Source: Prochilodus magdalenae (lineage: Eukaryota > Chordata > Actinopteri > Characiformes > Prochilodontidae). From it: 64,000 bases of DNA. Positions 41,301 to 47,547 of the stretch are shown here, one piece after another (positions within the stretch are counted from its first letter, which is position 1; the number at the start of each line of letters is the position of its first letter). The stretch is taken from the NCBI GenBank assembly GCA_024036415.1, contig JAMWET010003445.1:51001-115000 (forward strand). The letters are read 5' to 3'. Both the position numbers and the translations under genes were made by a program. Under the pieces are notes generated by a model. That model had not been told where the DNA came from. It worked only from the letters and a program-made list of their open reading frames with translations, and made no database searches.

Positions 41301-43630
41301 CTAACACCTCGTACCTATGCATGAGGGCGCAACAGAGACTGTACTTCCTGAGGAAGCTGAAACAGGCTCAGCTACCCCAGAAACTTCTGCTTAACTTTTA
41401 CCGCAGCACCATTGAGAGTATCCTCTCTCACTGCATGATCGTGTGGTATTCCAGCTGCACAGTCTCAGAGAGGAAGGACCTGCATCGTGTGGTCAAGGTG
41501 GCCGGACGGATTATTGGTACTGACCTTCCCAGCCTGGACAGTGTCCATACCAGCCGATTAAAGAAGAAGGCCTCCAGCATTAGCAGAGACGCAACACACC
41601 CTGGACACTGCCTGTTTGACCTGTTACCGTCTGGCAAGCGGTACAGGGCTATCCGCACAAAAACAAATAGACTGAGAAACAGTTTCTTCCCAAGAGCTGT
41701 GGTCTCCACAACACCTCCACAACACCTCACTGACTGAACTGATTACTACCTCTGTGATACATCTGTCATACACCCATGCACATTTATATACAGCACTGAA
41801 CTTATTCATAATCCATATAGTAATTGAACAACAACCTCCATACACTGTTATACTGCATATTCTGCATATTTTGCACATCCATGCACAGTCACTTTACATA
41901 TTTATATTTATTTATATTTATATTGTACTACAGTTAAATGTCTTTCTCTGCTTGCACTACTTATATGTAAATTTCTCATGGGTAAATATGTAAATATCTT
42001 ACCTGTATAATTTCTGCTCTTTCTATTGTTATTGTTGTTTTTCTCTTGGAGAGTGTCGCACTAAATTTCGTTGTACGCAAGTATAATGACAATAAAGATT
42101 CTATTCTATATTCTATTCTACAATCACTACACCCACATTTATACTCCTATATATCTCCTATACTCATATATTCCTGTGTTTGGTGTGGCTGTCTCAGTGT
42201 CCTAATTGATCTTTCCTGCCTTTGTTGAAGTCTGTTACCCTGGCAGGTCCGGGCCAGGGCTTGTTGGAAAAGGCATGTCATCCCATACTGACCTGGCTTC
42301 ATCACTGATTCATTTGTTGCCAGGTATTCTCTTCTCCTTTGGTTCAGTAATTAGTTGACATCATCTCAGCTAACAGCACAAAACTCTATAGTTGTGAAAC
42401 CGTCAGAACAGTTGGCATGTACTAGACTGGTCTGGTGCTGGTTTAGCTGGTCCACCAGCCATTTCCCCCTATTGCTTTAAAGAATTGCTCAGTCGTGGTG
42501 CTAATACACAGTTGAGTCACATTGTTATGACCCCGTCCTACTTTCGATGGTGGCGGTGCGTAGCCCATGAAGGAAGCTGCATTTTCATGGCATTCTCTGG
42601 GCCCACTCATCCATGTGGGAGCCACACTCAACCGATTTGGGTATGAATCCATCCTTGCAGATCACGTACACCCATACATGCTGATGGTCTCCTCTGGGGT
42701 GGATGGGATCTTCCAGCAAGACAATGCAACATGTCACACGTCTAAAAATGTTGGTTGGACACTGGTTGGAAAAGCAAGACTTGAACCCAACAGAGCATCT
42801 GTGGGACCACCTTGATCATGGTGTGGGCTCAATGGATCCTCCCCCGCACACCTTCCAGCAGTCAGCATGGCTCCAGATACCTGTGACAACCTACAACCTA
42901 GTGGTCATAATAACGTGACTCGACTGCGTATATGAAGCTCCTCATGGAGCCAGCTGATGATGGAAGCAGGCTAAGACCACAGCAGAAGGCGTGTGTTTGT
43001 GTGTACACCTCACGATTGTGTACACACTGACTCAACCCAGATAAAAGAGAGCTAATGTGAGATTTGAGGCCGCTGATATTGCGCAGCCTGACCCGCTGCC
43101 TTAACGCCCTGATACAGGACCTGTGGTGGCTGAGTCACTGGGACGTGGTTGGGCAGAGCTGCTCTGTGTAATTTGGGGGCGGATGTTGTGTGGGAGTGAA
43201 TTGCAAATGAAGACCTTACACAATATTACCCTCCTTCAGCTAGCATGCTTCCATGCTGTATAACCAGTCTGAGCTAATATTTACGCTGGAGTGTAACTCA
43301 ACCCTGCGTAATGACCCGCTGTCCATATGACACCTTCAGACTTAAACACATGCATCTTGCATGAGGAGCTTTTACGTTACTGTATAGGTTACAGCTATGA
43401 TCACTAATCCCCCTGAAATATTTACCAACACCTTTATTCCGGGACTAAAGCTTTAACAGATGCTAAATAGGCTCTGTTTTGAGACTCCTTTAGGTGAGGA
43501 AGGTAAGCTTACCTAATGCTCCCTGGCGGATGTCCGTTCTGGTAGCTCCATTGGAAATGAACTCAGGATTTGAGCACAGCTCCTTAAGAACAGGACAGGA
43601 ATGAGGAAAAATGTATTTATTTATTTTTTG

Positions 43631-43721
<91 letters not shown>

Positions 43722-45174
43722 CAACTATAGAAATTGCTTTTAATGTAACAAAAAAACATCTGTCAAGATGTAAAAGAAACAGCAGGCAGTTAGCAGCAGA
43801 AACATTTAACAAAAAGAATTGCATAAAAGCAAAAAATAAAAAATCAACAGAAACAAAAAAAAAAATACAAAAAGTATAAACAGCAACAGAAAGTCCATTT
43901 AGTCAAAAGTAAAACAAAAATAAAATAAAAAATTACTAGCAGCATAAAAGGAATTTAGCACAAACAGTTAGCAATAACAGAAGCAATACCTATTAGCAGC
44001 AGAATTTTGCAAAAAATCACCAGCTAAAACAAAAGCCTCAGCAAAATCAGTAACAGAAAGTCCATTTTGGGGAAAAAAAACAATTAGCAAAACAGCAGTA
44101 AAGTGGAATTACAGCAATCCATTAAAAAAATCTGACAAATTCCAATACTAAAAAAAAAACAGGCAACAGCATAAAGATCAATAAGCTACAAAAATAACAG
44201 TTAGCAAACAATGATTAGCAAAAAAGATAACTTAGCGAAATTTAGCAAAACAGCAAATTTAGCTGAATAAAAATAAATAAATAAGTAAATAAATTAGCAG
44301 CAGAGGCTGACTTTAGAAGCAAATTATCGAAATATCAAAATATCAAATCAAATTAAATCACAAAACTGCATAGATATTGATTTTACTCAGGAATTATCTA
44401 CATTCTACATCCAACAATGTCTTGATTGTTTGCTGCTTCATATTCATATTTGGGGTCAGTAGATTAACACACTTGATTTTATATCATCGAATTTTATATA
44501 TATTCTGAAGTTTCCGATATTAAAACTGGGAATATCCCCAAATCTCTGCGCTGTAGAGACGTCTTTATAGTAGCGGGGAATCAGACGTCACAGTGCGTTT
44601 ATTTTACCCTCCAGAATGACCAGTCAATCTATATGTCCCCTCTGAGGTTCCACATGCCATGATAAATAGTGATAACTATGGAAAACTACATCAGGGACTA
44701 GTTTGCCTTACAGCACCTACAAATACATGTATCCCTCCACCATGAGGTCCTCAAAACAAGTCACATAACAACCACTCATCAGATCAGCGTATTCATAACT
44801 ACTCGGTGTATGAAAGGGAGTTTCCGGAGGCAGTAAAGCCCAGACGTCTGGTTCCCATCACCACCACTGTATACACTTCTCTCCAGAATGAGCGCCTCAC
44901 CCCGACCACCCGAATGACTGTGTCTATATGTGCTTACCGTTGGCCTCTTCCACTCCACCCCAGCGGTCTTGGAGGAGTAGCGGCCCAGCTGGTTGTACCC
45001 AAGGGAGCTGGAATCGGCCCGAAAGGTGGGGTCACAGAAGAGGGTCCCACGCTCCAGGCACTCTCGCCGCAAACCCTGGAAGTCCTGGTTGTTGAAGACG
45101 ATGGCTTTCTCATTGCTGCCCAAGCCGTCCTCTTTGTCCTGCCTCCTGGACAGCTCACGAGCGATGCTGGACAT
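9249..45174 (-). CDS. Calpain gene B: complete CAPN2-like calpain large subunit (700 aa, 21 exons)
   Basis: Calcium-activated cysteine protease that cuts cytoskeletal and signalling proteins at limited sites. Family members work as dimers with the small subunit. Exons: 45174-44938, 43582-43513, 35929-35811, 33756-33623, 31851-31683, 29708-29625, 24875-24790, 24691-24617, 24532-24372, 24205-24036, 22757-22746, 21715-21504, 19200-19164, 18714-18649, 18382-18325, 15818-15754, 14058-13990, 13482-13404, 12758-12642, 10379-10321, 9272-9249. They join to 2103 nt without a stop. Domains: anchor helix and PC1 (1-~210, Cys105 in GDCWLL), PC2 (~211-355, His262 in KGHAYS, Asn286 in RNPWG), CBSW (~356-520, acidic [10 protein letters not shown] loop) and PEF (~523-700, EF-2 loop 585-596, EF-3 loop 615-626, ending WLCLALS). 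Numbering coincides with mammalian CAPN2. CAPN8 or a fish capn2-like paralogue are alternatives. The start is by homology; there is no nearby upstream in-frame stop. Confidence 0.95.
10790..11180 (+). repeat. LTR-like repeat copy (gene B intron 19)
   Basis: It shares CCGATCTCCCGGACTCC and the following pyrimidine-rich body (CTCTCTCTCTG, GACTCTG.. runs) with the copy at about 22050-22449. Termini are not resolved. Confidence 0.4.
11550..12175 (-). repeat. LTR-like repeat, inverted copy, with (GA)n run
   Basis: Read on the minus strand it resembles the 22050 copy (GGTTTCCCTGACA...GATCTCCC...). It is bounded by TGTCAGG on the left and a GATGTCA on the right. A (GA)n microsatellite of about 50 bp sits at 11841-11890. 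Confidence 0.4.
12642..12758 (-). CDS. Gene B exon 19 (EF-4)
   Basis: 117 nt. It includes [17 protein letters not shown], then [17 protein letters not shown], the usual calpain EF-4 segment before the dimerising EF-5. Confidence 0.93.
12800..13215. mobile_element. MITE-like element, partner of the 61548-62073 copy
   Basis: Over about 400 bp it is nearly the same as 61565-61975: AAATCAGCATCTCCACATG onward to GGAGTTTGGGAGACATG. It lies in gene B intron 18 and lacks clear outer TIRs here. Confidence 0.7.
13404..13482 (-). CDS. Gene B exon 18 (EF-3 hand)
   Basis: 79 nt, EIFKNR then the loop [12 protein letters not shown], then IREALGEA. A canonical calcium-binding loop. Confidence 0.93.
13990..14058 (-). 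CDS. Gene B exon 17 (EF-2 hand)
   Basis: 69 nt. With the Asp ending exon 16 it forms the loop [12 protein letters not shown] with all calcium-ligand positions, followed by [12 protein letters not shown]. Confidence 0.92.
14850..15450. repeat. Tc1 fragment joined to another fish DNA repeat
   Basis: 14870-15110 repeats the Tc1 remnant of 8630-8900 (CCACATGAGGTTTGGAGGT etc.). It then runs into a different repeat that ends near GAATACTTTTGGCAATATGG. It lies in gene B intron 16. Confidence 0.55.
15450..15700 (+). repeat. Dispersed repeat (family 3, AATGTTGTCTCA type)
   Basis: It shares TTTACAGAAAA, AGCCAGAGGCAACAGTGGC and GGAACCCAGGCTCAAGGG blocks with 63570-64000. The same sequence is split by a solo LTR at 37432-37910. 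Confidence 0.6.
17991..18070. repeat. (TA)n microsatellite, gene B intron 15
   Basis: About 80 bp of pure TA. Confidence 0.97.
18430..18590 (+). repeat. SINE family 1 copy
   Basis: Contains CCTTGAGCAAG-TCACCTAACCCC and GTGTGCTCACTGCCCCCTAG, matching the 28055-28350 copy. Confidence 0.55.
19443..20574. mobile_element. Tc1-like MITE, right end split by a solo LTR
   Basis: Same family as the copy at 62665-63197: AACTGAAACACCTGGTTTTA at the left, AGGTGTTTCAGTTTCATTG at the right. The minus-strand frame 19765-19526 encodes a Tc1-type helix-turn-helix ([31 protein letters not shown]) but no catalytic domain, so it is non-autonomous. A 664-bp LTR entered the last bases of the right TIR. It lies in gene B intron 12. 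Confidence 0.8.
19906..20569 (+). mobile_element. Solo LTR with 5-bp target duplication CCCTG
   Basis: It begins TGTAAGGGGC and ends GCGCCTGACA, flanked by CCCTG on both sides (19901-19905 and 20570-20574). Removing it restores the Tc1 terminus followed by the expected TA. It contains ATATAAGCCCC as a TATA-like box and an AG-rich low-complexity tract (20070-20260). No internal retroelement genes are present, so it is a solo LTR or a small terminal-repeat relic. Confidence 0.75.
20578..20790 (+). repeat. tRNA-like SINE (family 2)
   Basis: TTGGTATAGCAGATAACAC (A-box-like) and GGGTTTGTATCC (B-box-like), then CTTGGGCAAGACTCCTAACA. Inverted copies are at 30485-30705 and 58785-58985. Confidence 0.6.
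21504..21715 (-). CDS. Gene B exon 12 (end of CBSW domain)
   Basis: 212 nt, ending [10 protein letters not shown] plus two bases of a Ser codon, then a GTAAGC donor. This exon is the reference for the truncating changes in gene C. Confidence 0.93.
21773..21851. repeat. (TA)n microsatellite, gene B intron 11
   Basis: About 80 bp of TA, 60 bp from the exon 12 acceptor. Confidence 0.97.
21855..22690 (-). repeat. Element X, split by an LTR-like insertion
   Basis: 21865-22050 and 22450-22690 together match, in reverse, the uninterrupted copy at 45520-46000. The roughly 400 bp between (about 22051-22449) is unrelated and LTR-like. Element X has no recognised coding capacity. Confidence 0.7.
22051..22449 (+). 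mobile_element. LTR-like insertion inside element X
   Basis: GGTTTCCCTGACATTGCC, CCGATCTCCCGGACTCC and a pyrimidine-rich 3' half. Similar texts are at 10790-11180 and, inverted, 11550-12175. The exact ends and target duplication are not clear. Confidence 0.5.
22746..22757 (-). CDS. Gene B 12-nt microexon 11 (VPDE)
   Basis: GTTCCAGATGAG between CAG and GTACG. Conventional calpains have a 12-nt exon at this point, and the frame works only with it included. Gene C has the same microexon at 57085-57096. Confidence 0.9.
23340..23376. repeat. (ATCT)n microsatellite
   Basis: About nine tetranucleotide copies in gene B intron 10. Confidence 0.95.
24790..24875 (-). CDS. Gene B exon 7 (catalytic Asn286)
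   Basis: 86 nt. It includes [19 protein letters not shown], with Asn286 and the following Pro-Trp. Exons 7-10 are tightly clustered within 24036-24875. Confidence 0.94.
25260..26995. repeat. About 120-bp tandem array with internal inverted repeats, ~13 units
   Basis: Each unit has GAACC..TTTCGGTGCTATAAAGG, GTTCCATATAGAACCTACAG, CACATTCTCCATCAATCTGA, AGCACCAAAAAGGGTTCTGC and a TCAAGCTTGTAACAATAGA link. AGCACCAAAAAGGGTTCT is nearly the reverse complement of AGAACCCTTTTTGGTGCT in the same unit, so each repeat can fold into a hairpin. It fills the part of gene B intron 6 next to exon 7. Confidence 0.9.
28055..28350 (+). repeat. SINE family 1, best copy
   Basis: tRNA-like 5' part (GGTTAGGGAACCAGCC, then GGTTTGATTCC as B box) followed by CCTTGAGCAAGGCACCTAAC and a 3' tail with CCACTGTGGAATCAATAA. 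It lies in gene B intron 6. Confidence 0.65.
28960..29390 (-). repeat. Possible LTR relic (gene B intron 6)
   Basis: The layout resembles the other LTR-like copies in reverse (GACTTCCTCTCTGCGAAGT, the body with many CAAA/GAAAC words, GATTGGCTACC). It holds an open frame of 193 codons (29042-29623) with no domain I recognise. Weak. Confidence 0.3.
29625..29708 (-). CDS. Gene B exon 6 (catalytic His262)
   Basis: 84 nt. It includes [16 protein letters not shown]. The His is in the canonical KGHAYS motif. Confidence 0.94.
30063..30460. repeat. Local tandem duplication, ~265-bp period
   Basis: TTTAGCAGATTCCAACTTTA, TGCAAATAAACATGGCCGCC and CCCCTTACAAGCTTAGC-type blocks occur at 30068-30200 and again at 30330-30460. 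Confidence 0.8.
30485..30705 (-). repeat. SINE family 2, inverted copy
   Basis: Starts ACATTTACGGCGTTC..GACGCTCTTATCC. It includes AGGAGTCTTGCCCAAGGAC and the complement of the B-box-like segment (GGATTCGAGCCCCC). Confidence 0.65.
31060..31375 (+). pseudogene. Tc1-like transposase fragment
   Basis: Plus-strand frames include a [17 protein letters not shown] block around the first catalytic Asp. It is broken on both sides. It lies in gene B intron 5. Confidence 0.65.
31893..32950. repeat. 30-bp minisatellite, ~35 copies, gene B intron 4
   Basis: Units TGCTGATTGGTTAGC + ATTACTGCTACTGAG. Because 30 is a multiple of 3 and the unit has few stops, five open frames of 100-215 codons run through both strands. 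They are repeats of a 10-residue word, not proteins. The array begins about 40 bp upstream of the exon 5 acceptor. Isolated related units lie at 36085-36150 and 36340-36370. Confidence 0.95.
33325..33552. mobile_element. MITE with long terminal inverted repeats (gene B intron 4)
   Basis: The left end CACTGGCCACTTCATTAGG + TACACCTCC is mirrored at the right end by GGAGGTGTACC + TAATGGAGTGGCTGG. The inner arms (GTCAGCTCCACTGA / TCAGTGGAGCTGA) are also inverted. Related left ends appear at 51080 and 55098. Confidence 0.8.
34060..34570. repeat. Degenerate ~40-bp tandem repeat
   Basis: Repeated AGCATCTATAGACATAGCTA + GTGATACGT units of varying length, about a dozen, in gene B intron 3. Confidence 0.8.
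35408..35638. mobile_element. MITE family Y copy 1 (gene B intron 3)
   Basis: Begins CATCACTGTCCAATGAAAAA and ends in the complement, TTTTTCTTTGGACAGTGACG. About 230 bp. Sister copies are at 49287-49532 and 51201-51440. Confidence 0.8.
35811..35929 (-). CDS. Gene B exon 3 (catalytic Cys105)
   Basis: 119 nt. It reads [14 protein letters not shown] to YAGIFHFQ, with CAG acceptor and GTGGGA donor. The Trp after the catalytic Cys is intact, unlike in gene A. Confidence 0.95.
36790..36890. repeat. TA-rich microsatellite
   Basis: Imperfect TATATA stretch in gene B intron 2. Confidence 0.9.
37432..37910 (+). mobile_element. Solo LTR with 5-bp target duplication TTCTT
   Basis: Starts TGTCACGCTTCCGGG, ends TTGTCCTGACG, with TTCTT at 37427-37431 and 37911-37915. 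An AATAAA sits in GTTTAATAAACATCC near the 3' end. It interrupts a family-3 dispersed repeat (TATAGCGCTT...ACAACTAATGTTGTCTCA). A related copy is at about 54025-54583. It lies in gene B intron 2. Confidence 0.75.
37965..38766. repeat. 231-bp tandem array, 3.4 copies
   Basis: CTAAAACTGATCCTCTAAAG recurs at about 37974, 38205, 38437 and 38668. Units differ at a few percent of positions. The array resumes for about 30 bp at 42118, so a LINE entered it. A related single unit is at 6120-6470. Confidence 0.93.
38767..42117 (+). mobile_element. L2/CR1-like LINE, near full length, with two frameshifts
   Basis: One ancestral reading frame with an AP-type endonuclease and a reverse transcriptase, now in three pieces: 38786-39829, 39681-41033 and 41105-41737. 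Endonuclease marks: [25 protein letters not shown], then LSDHIS in the second piece. RT marks: [41 protein letters not shown], then FADDT just past the second shift, near 41040. The 3' end is a short ATTCTATTCT repeat instead of poly(A), as in L2/CR1 elements. Flanks share CTACAA (target duplication). It lies in gene B intron 2, antisense to it. As it stands it cannot encode one complete protein. Confidence 0.9.
42560..42920 (+). pseudogene. Tc1-like transposase C-terminal fragment
   Basis: Pieces in two frames: [13 protein letters not shown] (second catalytic Asp) and [11 protein letters not shown] (Glu region). Degenerate. It lies in gene B intron 2. Confidence 0.65.
43637..43718. repeat. 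(TA)n microsatellite, gene B intron 1
   Basis: About 80 bp of pure TA, 55 bp upstream of the exon 2 acceptor. Confidence 0.97.
44938..45174 (-). CDS. Gene B exon 1
   Basis: 79 codons, MSSIARELS...GVEWKRPT, then a GTAAGC donor. The ATG is at 45174-45172. A Met 92 codons upstream in the same open frame is rejected as start because the added sequence is low-complexity and not calpain-like. Confidence 0.9.
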
Positions 45175-45519
45175 CCTGATGGCAACGCAGGCACAGGTGC
45201 GATCTGAGATTGTGTTTGTGCTGCAGGGCTTCACTGGAGCGAGTGATGCTGTTGGAGTGCATGATGCTGAGGTGTTGCCGTGAGGAGGGGTGAGGGAGGA
45301 GGAGCCTACCTGTTTACCTGTCTGCAGGTACTGCACCCTCTGCTGGAGCAGGAAGGGAATATTACAGAGGGCTCTGAGAGACCTGGCAGAGGAACCTAAG
45401 CAACATCTGCTCCACCAGCTCCACCAGCTCCACTGAGCATATAGCAGCACTTTGACTGTAGTCCCTTTCTTTCTCTGTGGCTTAAAACAGTGCTCAGTGA
45501 GTGTTTACAGAGTCCCCTG

Positions 45520-46000
45520 TGACTGAAACGCACCTCACCGAGCGTAACACCTCCACCAGTAACAGCTGGGACTGGATTTGGCATGTACTGGACAAGTTTC
45601 TGGATGTAGCCACATCAGTGTTCAGACACTCCAGCAGTAAAGAATTGTGCAGTTGGGCCAGATTTGGTGGATGACTTCCCTGGCACAATTCCAAGGAGAA
45701 TTCCCTGTAGACTGGGATTTTCCCACTGCTGGTAGACCCCTATCACCGTACATTGCTTCCATACATCTGCAGATTCAGCTACTTCCTTCACACTATGGTC
45801 TTTGGCCACGCCCACATGCATTCACTCCTTTTAGCCAATCATTAACATCTGCTCTGGAGCGTTTTCCACACATGGAACGAGATTCCCTGCACTGTAGCAC
45901 CTCTTCCCAGTCTATGGATCCCGTCACTCACACCCCACAGGTATTTACAGCCCCATCATCCTCATGCAGCGCCATCTGCAGGAGCCTGAAGCTACTACAA
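45520..46000 (+). repeat. Element X, uninterrupted copy
   Basis: It matches 21855-22690 in reverse, apart from the insertion there. About 480 bp, with no coding capacity recognised. Confidence 0.75.
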
Positions 46001-46162
46001 CCTCAAACACACAACGGTACCTAATTATCCCTAAGTCTACAAACTGTGTTGTTTAATTTTCCAGTGAAAATGAACTATAGTTTTTATATGGAATGTTTGG
46101 AATGCTAACAATGCTAATAAATCTGATATACTTTTCTTCAAGGGCTATATTTCTTATATACA

Positions 46163-46470
46163 GCTCTGGAAATAAATAAGAGGGCACTAACAGAAAGTGA
46201 TGAAGCTTACATTACACCAGGCTGGACTTTTTACCAACTGCTTTAAAAGATTTGGGTTAAACTCACGTTTTCATACCGTGTGTGATCTTACCTCTGCGTC
46301 CGCCAAAACAGCAGAGGGATCTAATTGCTCACCATGTGGCCATGAGGGACAAATTTTCAGCCAAAAATGTACTAAACCCATCAAAATACATGCGAAAGCA
46401 TCCAAACTGTTCATCAGCACACCAGCGTACTAAACAATCCAGTATCAACCAACATCACAAGCTTTGGGGA
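46163..46470. repeat. Partial TIR element (CAGCTCTGGAAATAAAT type)
   Basis: Starts TATACAGCTCTGGAAATAAA, like the left end of the 61548-62073 element. The other end is not found. Confidence 0.4.
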
Positions 46471-47331
46471 CATTAACTACTGATGTTTTGCTTTTACTGA
46501 TTCACTGATAAGTATTATAAATACTTTATAGCCTCTTAAACACATTGTTCATTGCTAAATAATCAAAAGCTTTTGATATCATTTTTGGTATTTCAGTCAT
46601 CTAGGAAACACCTGGCCAAAGAATCCAATTGGAATTTAATTACTACATTGACTGATTGTGTGTCTCATTTCTTTTACTTTTTATTTTTACTCTTTTTCTT
46701 ACTTTTTATTTATTTTTTTATTATATTTCTTTTTTGGTAACACTGTATATTAAGGTTGCATGTTTCACCAGTAATAAAGACATTTACTAACGCATAATAA
46801 ATCAGAAAGTAATGTTTTATTAATCAAGATCTAACATAATCATGAATTTATCACATATTAACAACCATGTGACCCAGCATTCACCAGTGCATGTACTAAA
46901 GAATGAAGATAGAGGTAGCGTTGAATGGCATGAGCATCAACATAACTATTGAAGTTCATGTGCAGATTTGTGGGATTTAAAATAAACTGAATTTAAAGAA
47001 ATGTATTTCAAAAATTCAGTTGAAAGAATAATCAGAGGCCAGGATTTTCTCAGGGGCCCTGGAATATATATGGGAATACTGAGAGGACATAGCAGAGACC
47101 TAAACGGATGTGGGAGTGGCAGGTGCAGTAGCTGTTTTATTGCTTATAGAGCCTATAGTGATAAATTAAAGCAGGTGTCTATGCAAAATAAGCCAACCAT
47201 GCTCGTTTGAATATCCCTCCCCCTGAGGAGTTTAAAAACTCTGCGGCAGAGTGACTGTCAGTCACTCAAAGTTCAGGACTTGTCTTAAGCGTCCAGCTAC
47301 GGCGTAAAACGGTGATCTGAAAAATACCAAA

Positions 47332-47547
47332 ATGGGAGGAGCTTTATGCTCAGCCATGGGCGGGACCAATTCCCAGGCCACCGATACGGATCTGAAGCAA
47401 GACTATGAGGCCTTAAGGAAAGAGTGCTTGAAAAAAGGGGAACTCTTCTGCGACCCGACCTTCCCAGCCAGTGCCAGGTCACTAGGCTTCAACGAACTCG
47501 GACCAGGTTCTGCTAAAGCCTTTGGAGTGGAATGGAAAAGACCCAAA
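47332..47547 (+). CDS. Gene C exon 1, two Met-Gly starts
   Basis: 72 codons, 7 fewer than A or B. Met1 is followed by GGALCS and Met9 by GGTNSQ; both fit the N-myristoylation pattern of Gly2 with a small residue at position 6 (Cys or Ser). The rest ([19 protein letters not shown]...GVEWKRPK) is ordinary calpain exon 1. Confidence 0.9.

Larger units (their letters stand above)
45175..47331. other. Divergent intergenic region between gene B and gene C starts
   Basis: 2157 bp between the two start codons. It holds element X (45520-46000), one end of a CAGCTCT-type TIR element (46163 on) and AT-rich sequence. The 3' end carries a TTTAAAA at 47231-47237, about 95 bp before the gene C ATG, which could act as a TATA box. 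Both genes' core promoters must be in or near this interval. Confidence 0.6.

Noticed and set aside
45175..45450. 92-codon N-terminal extension of gene B, open and beginning with Met
   Set aside because: The added residues are unlike any calpain N-terminus. The downstream ATG gives exactly the 79-codon exon 1 and a 700-residue protein.
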